Shown here: piece by piece, positions 1-8,378 of the stretch
Layout: each line of letters opens with the position of its first letter
How positions within the stretch are numbered: position 1 is the stretch's first letter
Assembly (NCBI RefSeq): GCF_004634425.1
Contig: NZ_SBJL01000002.1
Location: 434,001-498,000, forward strand
Direction: 5' to 3'
Source of the DNA: Vitreimonas flagellata
GTDB lineage: Bacteria; Pseudomonadota; Alphaproteobacteria; Caulobacterales; Aquidulcibacteraceae
DNA length: 64,000 nucleotides
Notes under the pieces: generated by a model
Seen by the model: the letters and a program-made list of their open reading frames with translations, nothing else
Databases searched by the model: none
Told to the model about the DNA's origin: nothing
Made by a program: the position numbers and the translations under genes

Positions 1-47
1 CCGCAAGCTTCGCCAGCAGCTTCGCGCGCGATCGCGTGAAGCGCTAA
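1..47 (+). CDS. possible 3' end of an upstream plus-strand gene (partial)
   Basis: An open frame from base 3 runs 14 codons (ASFASSFARDRVKR) to TAA at 45-47 and is cut by the window start. It is too short to assign a family. The reason for listing it is positional: its TAA overlaps the TAG of the convergent TetR gene as CTAA at 44-47, which is exactly the junction found at all five other convergent gene pairs of this window. It may still be chance. Confidence 0.35.
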   Translation, partial: ASFASSFARDRVKR

Positions 48-655
48 GGCTTCACGACCCGTTCCAGCACTTTCAGCACGCTATCCGCGCCTGCCAAGCG
101 CGACTCCATGCTTGCGCCGAAATGCTTGTCGAGTTTGCCTTCGAGCAAGAGTGTGGCGAGGCCGTGCACCATCGACCATGAGGCGAAGATGAGCGCGTGG
201 TCGCGTTCGCCTGTGCGCGCGATGGACACTTCGTCGACGATGTTCACGAGCACATCGAAGGACGATTGCGCGCAGGCCATGGCCTCTTCGTGTTTGTCTT
301 CGCGCACGAGTTCGGAGCGAAACATCAGTTTGAAATGCGCAGGATTGCTGAGCGCGAATTTCACGTAGGCGCGACCGAGCGCGTGGTAGCGGCAAGCAGG
401 ATCAGCGAGCCCTTCGGTGGCGGCGAGGCTATCGGCGCGCAGGCGCTCGAAGCCTTCGGCGACGATGGCGGCGAGGATGGCTTCGCGGTCGGGGAAGTGA
501 TGATAGGGCGCCTGGTGACTGACGCCGGCGCGACGCGCGACCTCGCGCATGCTGAACCCTTCGAGCCCCTCAGCCGTAAGCAAATCCAGACTCGCGTCGA
601 GCAGCGCGCGGCGGGGTTCGACGGTGCGCGGGGCGGGTTTGGTCGCTGCTGTCAC
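44..655 (-). CDS. TetR/AcrR family transcriptional regulator
   Basis: Predicted repressor of 203 aa. The N-terminal TetR helix-turn-helix lies at about residues 12-60, with the recognition region FSMREVARRAGVSHQAPYHHF. The C-terminal ligand domain resembles the WHG (TetR_C_33) type. The frame stays open up to 775, but I place the start at the GTG at 655: the extra upstream residues have no TetR similarity and would cover the paired palindromes at 677-712, which look like the operator. No good Shine-Dalgarno precedes this GTG. The gene is divergent from the RND adaptor and permease that follow, so it probably controls that efflux unit and itself. The start codon is the least certain part. Confidence 0.85.
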   Translation of the reverse strand: MTAATKPAPRTVEPRRALLDASLDLLTAEGLEGFSMREVARRAGVSHQAPYHHFPDREAILAAIVAEGFERLRADSLAATEGLADPACRYHALGRAYVKFALSNPAHFKLMFRSELVREDKHEEAMACAQSSFDVLVNIVDEVSIARTGERDHALIFASWSMVHGLATLLLEGKLDKHFGASMESRLAGADSVLKVLERVVKP

Positions 656-676
656 GAAAACATCTTTCGCTAAAGG

Positions 677-712
677 CTTGACAGTGTCAAGTTTCGACCT
701 GACACTGTCTAG
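677..712. promoter_or_regulatory. double palindromic operator, probable TetR binding region
   Basis: The perfect 15-bp inverted repeat CTTGACAGTGTCAAG (677-691) is followed by a second, imperfect copy with core GACACTGTC (701-709). Their centres, 684 and 705, are 21 bp apart, or two helical turns. The first palindrome contains TTGACA on both strands. Read on the minus strand, TTGACA (690-685) is followed 17 bp later by AAAGAT (667-662), a plausible -35/-10 pair for the tetR gene. The element lies between the divergent tetR and efflux genes, as expected for an autoregulated TetR operator. Confidence 0.7.
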
Positions 713-801
713 CGCGTTCACGCCGAATTCGATCGCCGGTTCCAGATTAAGCTTGTGAATGCTGAATATTGTCAATATGCTTCACCGCAAATAGGTGGCC
801 T

Positions 802-1827
802 GTGCAGAAAGCGGCAGTTTTTCAAACCCTTGCATTGGCCGTGAGCGCTTTGGCGCTGGCTGCCTGCGGCGCGGCTGAGTCCGATGCGCCGGCCCAGGCC
901 GAAGGCCCGCTGGTTCAAGTGGTCGAAGTGGCCTCCGCCTCGGCGGCCGGCGCCATCCGGGCGAGCGGCCTGGTCGGCTACAAGCGCGAACCGCAACTTT
1001 CCTTCACGGCGCCAGGCATCGTCGGCGATCTGCTGGTGGATGCCGGCGACAGCGTGCGCCGCGGACAGCGCCTGGCCACGCTGCGCCGGACCAGCGGCGG
1101 CGCGAATGTGGATGAAGCCGCGCTCGCGCGCGCCAATGCCGAGCGCGATCTGGCGCGCACACAAGAACTCTACGATCGCGGTTTCGTCTCCGAAGCGCGC
1201 TTGGATGATGCGCGGCTCGCGGTGCAGCGCGCGAGCGATTCATCGGTGCTTGTGGCGCCAGCAGACGGCGTGATCCTGCGCCGCGCGGCCGAGACGTCGC
1301 AGACCGTCAACGCCGGCACGCCGATCCTGGTGTTTGGCGAGACGCGCTCGGGCATCGTCGTGCGCGCGCCTGTCGCCTCGTCCGAGGCGTCGCGCATTCG
1401 CGTGAATGATCAGGTGCAAGTGCGCGTGAACGAATTGGGCGTGACGCGCACGGGCCGCGTGGCGCGCGTTGGCGCCAAGGGCAATGACTCAACCGGCGCG
1501 TTCGAAGTTGAAGTTGAGATCGCGGATGCTTCGGGCTTGCGCTCCGGCATGGTGGCGGAAGTGGAGATTGCGGCGACGCCAGGTGCGGCGGCGACGGCGA
1601 CCTTGATGGTGCCGACGCTGTCGCTGCTCGATGCGCGCGCAGATCAGGGCATTGTGTTTGTCGTGGACGCGCAAGGCGTGGCGCGGCGGCGCGCGGTGAC
1701 GACCGCTGGCGTAACGCAAGCTGGCGTTATCGTGATCAGCGGGCTGGAGCCTGGTGATCGCGTGATCTCGGCAGGCGCTGCCTATGTGCGCGACGGCGAG
1801 ACCGTTCGTATCTCGGCCGGCACATAA
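802..1827 (+). CDS. RND efflux periplasmic adaptor lipoprotein (HlyD/MFP family)
   Basis: Membrane-fusion subunit of an RND pump, 341 aa. I chose the GTG at 802 because it puts a normal lipoprotein signal at the N-terminus (LALAVSALALAAC, lipid-modified Cys at residue 22). An AGGTGG lies at 793-798, with rather short spacing; an upstream in-frame TTG at 769 would add 11 unlikely residues. Recognisable parts are the split biotinyl-lipoyl domain (FTAPGIVGDLLVDAGDSVRRGQ and a second half near VLVAPADGVILRRA), a short hairpin, a beta-barrel and a membrane-proximal domain. The permease starts three bases after the stop codon. No outer-membrane channel is encoded with it. Confidence 0.9.
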   Translation: MQKAAVFQTLALAVSALALAACGAAESDAPAQAEGPLVQVVEVASASAAGAIRASGLVGYKREPQLSFTAPGIVGDLLVDAGDSVRRGQRLATLRRTSGGANVDEAALARANAERDLARTQELYDRGFVSEARLDDARLAVQRASDSSVLVAPADGVILRRAAETSQTVNAGTPILVFGETRSGIVVRAPVASSEASRIRVNDQVQVRVNELGVTRTGRVARVGAKGNDSTGAFEVEVEIADASGLRSGMVAEVEIAATPGAAATATLMVPTLSLLDARADQGIVFVVDAQGVARRRAVTTAGVTQAGVIVISGLEPGDRVISAGAAYVRDGETVRISAGT

Positions 1828-1830
1828 AAC

Positions 1831-4800
1831 ATGCAGGCCATTACCCGCTTCTTCGTTGATCGGTGGCAATTCACCGCGGTGCTGTTTGCGCTTTTGATCG
1901 CGCTCGGCTTCGGCGCGATCCAGGCGATTCCGAAATCGGAAGACCCGATCGTCGAATTTCCGGGCGTGGCGATCGCGGTCGTGCTGCCGGGCGCGGACGC
2001 CGAGCAGATGGAACGGCTGGTCGCCGTGCCGATCGAGAACGCGATCAATTCGATCGAGGACATTCAGGATCTGAATTCATCGAGCCGCGCGGGGCTCGCG
2101 GTGATTTCGGTGGAATTCGCTTGGGGCGCCGACCCCGAGGAGAAGTTCGGCGAAGTCGTGCGCGAGCTCAACGTGGTGCGCAATTCGCTGCCTGAAGGCA
2201 TCGTTTCGATCACCCCACGCCGCTTCAATCCAGCGCAGACCAGCATCGTGCAGATCGCTTTGGTGAGCGAGGACGCCTCGTTCCGGCAGATGGAGAGCTA
2301 CGCGAAAGCGCTGCGCGATTCCTTGGAGCGCGCGCCGGGCGTGCAGCAGGCGCAAGTGTGGGGCGCGCCACCTGCGGAAGTGCGAGTCGCTGCCGATCTG
2401 GATCGCTTGGCCGCGTATCGCTTGCCGCTGACAGCGGTGGCGGACGCGTTGCAGCGCGAGGGCGCGGACACGCCGATTGGCGCGGTCGAAGCCGGCGGGC
2501 GGCGCTTCAATGTGCAAGCATCGGGCTCGTTCAACAGTCTGGATGAAATTCGCGCGGTGCCGCTGCGCGCCGAGGGCGGCTCGGTCGTCACCGTGGGCGA
2601 CGTGGCCGAAGTGAATTGGGCCAATGACGAGCGTGCGCACATCACGCGCTACAATGGCCAGCGCGCGATCTTCGTCACGGCGCGGGCGCGCCTCGGCGAG
2701 AACATCTTCCCAGTGCTCGAAGGCGTGAACAGCCGCATCGATTCCTTCGAGACGACGCTGCCGAGCAACATCGTTCTCGAACGCGGCTTCAATCAATCCG
2801 AGACCGTCAGCCATCGGCTGGGCAGTCTGGGCCGCGATTTCGGCATTGCCATATTCCTTGTGCTGCTGACGCTGCTGCCCCTGGGCTTCCGCGCCTCGCT
2901 GGTGGTGATGGTGTCGATCCCGCTGTCGCTCTCCATCGGCGTGGTGGTGATGCACGCGATGGGCTATTCGCTGAACCAGCTCTCGATCGCCGGCTTCGTG
3001 CTGGCGCTGGGCTTGCTGGTCGACGACTCGATCGTCGTCACTGAAAATATTTCGCGCCGCTTGCGAGAAGGTTTGCCGCCCCGCGACGCCGCCATCGCCG
3101 GCGTCGAAGAAATCAACATTGCCGTTATCGGCTGTACAGCGACGCTACTGCTCGCCTTCCTCCCGATCATGGCCCTCCCCGAGGGAGCGGGCGCCTTCGT
3201 GCGCTCGCTCCCGCTCGCGGTGGTGGCGACGATCACGGCATCGCTCGTAGTCGCGCTCACGATCATCCCGTTCATGGCGGCGCACCTTCTGCCGAAGAGC
3301 GCGCAAGGCCATTCCAACGCGCTGCTCGATGGCGTGATGGGCGTGATCCACAATCTCTATCGCCCGGCGCTGCACTTTGCGCTGATGCATCCGCGCAAGA
3401 CGGTGTTCGCGGCGTTGGCTGGCTTTGTGCTGTCGCTGGGGCTCATCCCAAGCTTGGGCTTCTCACTCTTCCCTGAGAACGACAGCCCGTATTTCCTGGT
3501 CGAGATCGAAACACCGCAAGGCGCGGCCGTCAGCGAAACCGATCGCGCGGTGCGCTATGTCGATCAGGTGCTCTCGGAGTTTCCTGAGATCGAATGGCGG
3601 TTCTCGAATTCCGGTCGCGGCAATCCGCAGATTTTCTACAACGAGATTCCGCCCGAACAGATTTCCAATGTCGGCCAAGTCTATGCGCGCTTTGGCGAAT
3701 GGCATCGCACCGAAGGCATGGCCAAGCTTGAGGAAATTCGCGCGCGGCTTGATCAATATCCGGGGGCGCGCATCAATTTACGCCGCTTCACCAATGGCCC
3801 GCCGATCGAGGCGCCGATCGCGGTGCGCGTCAGCGGTGCGGACCTGGCCGCGGTGACGGAGCTGGCGGCGGAAGTCGAGCGCATCGTGCGCGAAACGCCC
3901 GGCACGCGTGATATTTCCAATCCGATGGCCGAGCGGCTGATCGATCTCGATCTCAACATCAACGAGGGCGCGGCCGCGTTGCGCGGCGTGCCAGCCGGCG
4001 CGGTGGATCAGAATTTGCGCATCGCCGTGGGCGGCGCGCAGGTGTCGCAATTCCGCGACCCGACGGGCGACGCGTTCCCGGTGGTGCTGCGCGCACCGCG
4101 TGACGACGTGATGGAAGTGTCCGATCTGTCGCGGCTCTATGTGTGGAATAGCCAAGGCGGCGCACTGCCGCTCTCGGATATTTCTAACCCGCGCATGGAA
4201 GCCGGCCCCGCTTCCATCGATCGCGTCGATCGTGAACGCACCGCTACGGTGAGCGCCTACACGCAGAGCGGCTACCTCACGAGTGCGGTGACGGCCGACG
4301 TGGCCGAGCGCCTGCAGGCGATCAATCTGCCGGCCGGTTACACGATCTCCTTCGGCGGCCAAGCCGAAGCGCAAGAGCGCAGCTTCTCCGGCCTTGGCCC
4401 CGCGATCATGATCGCGATCTTCGGCATCCTCGCTGTGCTGCTCTTGGAGTTTGGCTCGTTTGCAGTGATGACGGTGGTCGCGTTCGTGATCCCGTTCGGC
4501 ATCATGGGCGGCTTGATCGCGCTCTGGATCGGCGGCGAGTCGCTTTCGTTCACGGCCATCATCGGCTTCATTGCGCTCATCGGCATCGAGATCAAAAATT
4601 CGATCCTGCTGGTCGAGTTCGCCAACCAGATGCGGGCGCGCGGCGCACCGCTGGAGGAAGCGATCGAGCGCGCCGGCGAGGTGCGGTTTCTGCCGGTTCT
4701 GCTGACCAGCGCTACCGCTATCGGGGGGATGATTCCGCTGCTTCTGGAAGATTCTCCGCTTTTCTCGCCAATCGCGATGGTGCTCATTGGCGGCTTGATC

Positions 4801-4884
4801 AGTTCGACGCTAATTGCGCGGATCGTCACGCCCGCGATGTATCTGCTGCTGGCGCCAAAAGATCAGGCGGAAGCGGCAGCCTAA
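1831..4884 (+). CDS. RND efflux permease (AcrB/MdtB-like)
   Basis: Inner-membrane proton-driven transporter of 1017 aa, the usual length for the HAE/AcrB family. It shows the typical layout: one N-terminal membrane helix, a large periplasmic loop with porter repeats, helices 2-6, a second periplasmic loop, and helices 8-12. TM4 carries the proton-relay pair in GLLVDDSIVVTENI, and the C-terminal half ends with helices near FTAIIGFIALIGIEIKNSILL. The early sequence IPKSEDPIVEFPG is closer to the MdtB/VexF-like branch than to AcrB itself. Substrates cannot be read from sequence. It forms a two-gene unit with the adaptor and probably recruits a TolC-type channel encoded elsewhere. Confidence 0.93.
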   Translation: MQAITRFFVDRWQFTAVLFALLIALGFGAIQAIPKSEDPIVEFPGVAIAVVLPGADAEQMERLVAVPIENAINSIEDIQDLNSSSRAGLAVISVEFAWGADPEEKFGEVVRELNVVRNSLPEGIVSITPRRFNPAQTSIVQIALVSEDASFRQMESYAKALRDSLERAPGVQQAQVWGAPPAEVRVAADLDRLAAYRLPLTAVADALQREGADTPIGAVEAGGRRFNVQASGSFNSLDEIRAVPLRAEGGSVVTVGDVAEVNWANDERAHITRYNGQRAIFVTARARLGENIFPVLEGVNSRIDSFETTLPSNIVLERGFNQSETVSHRLGSLGRDFGIAIFLVLLTLLPLGFRASLVVMVSIPLSLSIGVVVMHAMGYSLNQLSIAGFVLALGLLVDDSIVVTENISRRLREGLPPRDAAIAGVEEINIAVIGCTATLLLAFLPIMALPEGAGAFVRSLPLAVVATITASLVVALTIIPFMAAHLLPKSAQGHSNALLDGVMGVIHNLYRPALHFALMHPRKTVFAALAGFVLSLGLIPSLGFSLFPENDSPYFLVEIETPQGAAVSETDRAVRYVDQVLSEFPEIEWRFSNSGRGNPQIFYNEIPPEQISNVGQVYARFGEWHRTEGMAKLEEIRARLDQYPGARINLRRFTNGPPIEAPIAVRVSGADLAAVTELAAEVERIVRETPGTRDISNPMAERLIDLDLNINEGAAALRGVPAGAVDQNLRIAVGGAQVSQFRDPTGDAFPVVLRAPRDDVMEVSDLSRLYVWNSQGGALPLSDISNPRMEAGPASIDRVDRERTATVSAYTQSGYLTSAVTADVAERLQAINLPAGYTISFGGQAEAQERSFSGLGPAIMIAIFGILAVLLLEFGSFAVMTVVAFVIPFGIMGGLIALWIGGESLSFTAIIGFIALIGIEIKNSILLVEFANQMRARGAPLEEAIERAGEVRFLPVLLTSATAIGGMIPLLLEDSPLFSPIAMVLIGGLISSTLIARIVTPAMYLLLAPKDQAEAAA

Positions 4885-4954
4885 GCCCTCACCTTACGGC
4901 GACTGGCGCGCGAGCAAATCGCGGTGCACAATGACGCCGGGAAGGATACGCGCG

Positions 4955-6148
4955 ATGACTGACGTACAGCTCGAGCAGTTCCGCAAAGACACGCGGGCCT
5001 GGCTTGAAGAAAATTGTCCCGCCTCGATGCGGTCGACGTTTACATCGGAAGACGAAATCGTTTGGGGCGGCAAGAAAGCGAAGTTCGCCAACCCGGACTC
5101 GAAGCTCTGGCTCGACCGCATGGCCGAGCGCGGCTGGACCGCGCCGACGTGGCCCAAGGAATATGGCGGCGGCGGCCTCAGCAAAGAAGAAAACCTCATT
5201 CTGCAGAGCGAGCTGAAGCGCATCAATGCACGCCAGCCGCTCTATTCATTCGGGCTTTGGATGCTGGGGCCTGTGCTGCTCGAATATGCCAACGAAGACC
5301 AGAAGAAACGCCATTTGCCGCCGGTGATCCGCGGCGAGATTCGCTGGTGCCAAGGCTATTCCGAACCGGGCGCGGGCTCCGACCTCGCCGGCCTGCAAAC
5401 CAAATGCGAAGACAAAGGCGACCATTGGCTGATCAACGGCCAAAAGATCTGGACCTCCTACGCGAACTACGCCGATTGGTGCTTCTGCCTCGTGCGCACC
5501 GATACGAGTGTGAAGCATGAAGGCATCAGCTTCATTCTGATCGACATGACTTCGCCGGGCGTGGAGACGCGGCCGATCAAACTGATCTCCGGCGCCTCGC
5601 CCTTCTGCGAGACCTTCTTCACCGATGTGAAGGTGCCGAAGGAGAACATGGTGGGCCGCCTGAATGGCGGCTGGGAAATCGCCAAGCGCCTGCTGCAATA
5701 TGAGCGCAGCAATATTTCGGGCTTCGGGTCGGGCGCACGCACCGATGTCGTCGATATCGCAAAGCAGAATGTCGGCCTCGATGAGGACGGCCGCTTGGAT
5801 GACCGCGATCTGCGCGCCCGCATCGCCGAGCATAAAATGTTCGAACGCGCCTACGCGCTGACGGCGCAACGCGCGGCGGAAGAAGCGAAGGCCGGCGGAA
5901 ACGTCAGCCACATCACCTCGATGTTCAAAGTTGCGGGCGCCACGCTGAACATCGAACGCTGCGAGCTGATGGTGGAAGCCGCGGGCTCGCGCGCGTTCGG
6001 CTGGGCTGGCGAAGGCTATTCGCCGGATGAACTGGCCGTCACGCGCGGCTGGCTGCGCTCCAAAGGCAATTCGATCGAGGGCGGCACGACTGAGGTGAAC
6101 CTCAACGTGGTCGCGAAACGCGTGCTGGGCTTGAGGGACACGCAATGA
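4955..6148 (+). CDS. acyl-CoA dehydrogenase (large partner of a two-gene pair)
   Basis: FAD-dependent alpha,beta-dehydrogenation of an acyl-CoA, 397 aa. Hallmarks are the FAD/substrate segment WCQGYSEPGAGSDLAGLQTK, the middle beta domain (GQKIWTSYANYADWCF), and a C-terminal helical domain with SIEGGTTEVNLNVVAKRVLG. The start is ATG 4955 behind GGAAGG at about 4940; the frame is open further upstream, but that part overlaps the permease gene and has no family similarity. The stop overlaps the start of the next acyl-CoA dehydrogenase (ATGA), so the two are probably translated together. Paired genes of this kind often form heteromeric dehydrogenases acting on bulky or steroid-type CoA esters; that substrate is only a suggestion. 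Confidence 0.9.
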   Translation: MTDVQLEQFRKDTRAWLEENCPASMRSTFTSEDEIVWGGKKAKFANPDSKLWLDRMAERGWTAPTWPKEYGGGGLSKEENLILQSELKRINARQPLYSFGLWMLGPVLLEYANEDQKKRHLPPVIRGEIRWCQGYSEPGAGSDLAGLQTKCEDKGDHWLINGQKIWTSYANYADWCFCLVRTDTSVKHEGISFILIDMTSPGVETRPIKLISGASPFCETFFTDVKVPKENMVGRLNGGWEIAKRLLQYERSNISGFGSGARTDVVDIAKQNVGLDEDGRLDDRDLRARIAEHKMFERAYALTAQRAAEEAKAGGNVSHITSMFKVAGATLNIERCELMVEAAGSRAFGWAGEGYSPDELAVTRGWLRSKGNSIEGGTTEVNLNVVAKRVLGLRDTQ

Positions 6149-7221
6149 CATTCACATTGAGCGAAGAGCAGACGCTGCTCAAAGATTCCGCGCGCGATTT
6201 TTGCCGCGAGCAAGCGCCGGTGACGCGCTTCCGCAAGATGCGCGACGACAAGAAGAACGGCCGCGATCCTGAATTGTGGGCCGAGATGGCGGCGATGGGC
6301 TGGGCTGGTATTCTTGTGCCGGAAGATTTCGGCGGCGCTGGCCTCGGCTATGTCGGTTTGGGCCTTGTGCTCGAACAGGCGGGCCGGACATTGGTCGCCT
6401 CGCCGCTGCACTCGACGGCTTTGGTGGGCGCGAGCGCGCTGCTGTTGGGCGGTTCAGACGCTCAGAAGCAGGAATGGCTGCCTAAGATCGCGGCGGGCGA
6501 AATCACGGTGGCGCTTGCTGTCGATGAAAGCGCCCACCACGCGCCGGCCAAGAGCAAGCTCAAGGTCGCCGGCGGCAAGATCAGCGGCGCGAAGAAATTC
6601 GTCGCCGACGGCCACATTGCCGATCTGCTGCTCGTTGTCGGCGGCGACGGGCTTTATCTGGTGAAAGCGGATGCGCCAGGCGTGACAAAGCGCGAGCTCA
6701 TTACGGTCGACAGCCGCGGCGCGGCGGATATCGATTTCGATAACGCGCCGACTGAAAAGCTGAATGGCGGCGCAAAGCTCGTCGAGCAAGTGCTGGATCG
6801 CGCGGCGATCGGCTTGGCGGCGGAAATGCTTGGCCAAGCGCAGGAAGCGTTCGAGATCACCAACGAATATCTCAAGACGCGCAAGCAATTCGGCCAATAT
6901 ATCGGCAGCTTCCAGGCATTGCAGCATCGCGCCGCGAAGATGTTCACCGAAATCGAGCTGACGCGTTCGTGCATCTTGGCAGCACTCGATGCGTTGGATC
7001 GCAATGCAGATGACGTGTCCGAGTACGCAAGCCTCGCAAAGGCGCGCGCGTCGGACATGCTGCACGTGGTCAGCAATGAATTCGTGCAGATGCATGGCGG
7101 CATCGGCATGACCGATGCGCATGATGCGGGCCTCTACATGAAGCGCGCGCGTGTGGCCGAAGCGCTTTACGGCGGGGCCACGTATCACCGCGATCGCTAT
7201 GCGACGCTGCTGGGCTTCTAG
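6145..7221 (+). CDS. acyl-CoA dehydrogenase (small partner)
   Basis: Second acyl-CoA dehydrogenase of the pair, 358 aa. The N-terminal helical domain includes EDFGGAGLGYVGLGLVLEQA, and the C-terminal flavin domain has RKQFGQYIGSFQALQHRAA and QMHGGIGMTDAHDAGLYMKR. The canonical SEPxxGSD flavin-binding stretch of the partner is not obvious here; the matching region reads ALAVDESAHHAPAKS. In known heteromers of this family one subunit is degraded at the FAD or catalytic site, so this subunit may be mainly structural. It starts at 6145, overlapping the partner by four bases, and ends in CTAG, overlapping the convergent aminotransferase. Confidence 0.88.
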   Translation: MTFTLSEEQTLLKDSARDFCREQAPVTRFRKMRDDKKNGRDPELWAEMAAMGWAGILVPEDFGGAGLGYVGLGLVLEQAGRTLVASPLHSTALVGASALLLGGSDAQKQEWLPKIAAGEITVALAVDESAHHAPAKSKLKVAGGKISGAKKFVADGHIADLLLVVGGDGLYLVKADAPGVTKRELITVDSRGAADIDFDNAPTEKLNGGAKLVEQVLDRAAIGLAAEMLGQAQEAFEITNEYLKTRKQFGQYIGSFQALQHRAAKMFTEIELTRSCILAALDALDRNADDVSEYASLAKARASDMLHVVSNEFVQMHGGIGMTDAHDAGLYMKRARVAEALYGGATYHRDRYATLLGF

Positions 7222-8366
7222 CCCAGCGCCCGCTTCGCTTTCGCCAACGCTTCAGCGCCGCGATCCAGCGTCTCGTTTCGCTTTGCGAAACAGAGACGCA
7301 CGATCTCGGGCGCGCCGGGGTTCGCGTAGAACGCCGCATACGGAATCGTCGCCACGCCATGTTCAATGGCGTGGCGCGCGAAGGCTTCGCTGCTGAGCGC
7401 GATGCCGGAGCGCGGTAGATCGATGCTCAGGAAGTACGCGCCTTGCGCCGGCAGCGTGGCGAAACCCTCCTGCTGCAACGCGTTCTGCAACCGGTCGCGA
7501 CCGCGCTGATAGTCAGCGCGCATATTCTCGAAATACGAGCGCTCCTTGCCAAGCCCGTAGGCGACGGCCGCTTGCAGGCCGGGCGGCGTAGTAAAGGTGA
7601 GGAATTGATGCGCGCGGGCGAAAGCTTCGGTGAGCTCCGGCGCGCCGCAGGCGAAGCCGACCTTCCAGCCGGTGAGTGAGAACATTTTGCCGGCGGAGCC
7701 AATCTTCAGCGTGCGCTCGCGTAAGTGATGCAGCATCGACGCGTGTTCGCGACCGTCGAAGAGCAATTCTTCCCAAACCTCGTCGCTGATCACGATGACA
7801 TTGTGCTGGCGGCAAAGCTCGGCGAGGGGCGCCAGGTCTTCGTGCCCCAGCACGGACGCGCTCGGATTGAGCGGCGTGTTTATCATAACGACGCGCGTCT
7901 TATCGTTGAACGCCGCCGCGAGCTTGTCCGCATCGAAGCGCCAGTGCGGCGGCTCCAGGCGCACATAGCGCGGCACGCCGCCAGCGCGCGCGATCATGGG
8001 CGGATAGGCGTCGTAGAACGGTTCGAACAGAATGACTTCGTCACCCGGCTGCACGAAGGCGAGCAATGCTGCAGCCAGCGCTTCGGTGGCGCCGGAGGTG
8101 ATCGTCACCTCACGCTGCCAATCGAGATCGATGTTCTGATGCGTCTTGTAGTGCGCGGCGACCGCCTCGCGCAGCGCCGGGATGCCGCGCATCGGCGGAT
8201 ATTGGTTCGGCCCATCGGTGAAGGCGCGCGCGGCTGCGTCGCGAATATCGCGCGGGCCGTCGTCCTCGGGAAACCCTTGGCCCAGATTGATGGCGCCCTT
8301 CTCCACCGCGAGGCGCGACATCACCTCGAAAATCGAGGTCGGCAGATTGGCGAAAATCGGATTCAT
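7218..8366 (-). CDS. class I/II PLP-dependent aminotransferase (methionine/kynurenine aminotransferase-like)
   Basis: Fold-type I aminotransferase of 382 aa, resembling the YbdL/kynurenine-oxoglutarate transaminase group. Visible motifs are NLGQGFPEDDGP and YPPMRGIPALREAVA near the N-terminus, NTPLNPSASVL as substrate loop, VISDEVWEELLFDG with the pyridine-contacting Asp, and the PLP lysine in SAGKMFSLTGWKVGFACG. It lies 12 bp downstream of hisC on the same strand, so it is the last gene of the histidine operon by position. Its role in histidine synthesis is unclear because a complete HisC is present. It ends tail to tail with the acyl-CoA dehydrogenase in a CTAG overlap. Confidence 0.88.
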   Translation of the reverse strand: MNPIFANLPTSIFEVMSRLAVEKGAINLGQGFPEDDGPRDIRDAAARAFTDGPNQYPPMRGIPALREAVAAHYKTHQNIDLDWQREVTITSGATEALAAALLAFVQPGDEVILFEPFYDAYPPMIARAGGVPRYVRLEPPHWRFDADKLAAAFNDKTRVVMINTPLNPSASVLGHEDLAPLAELCRQHNVIVISDEVWEELLFDGREHASMLHHLRERTLKIGSAGKMFSLTGWKVGFACGAPELTEAFARAHQFLTFTTPPGLQAAVAYGLGKERSYFENMRADYQRGRDRLQNALQQEGFATLPAQGAYFLSIDLPRSGIALSSEAFARHAIEHGVATIPYAAFYANPGAPEIVRLCFAKRNETLDRGAEALAKAKRALG

Positions 8367-8378
8367 GGGCGCGATGAT

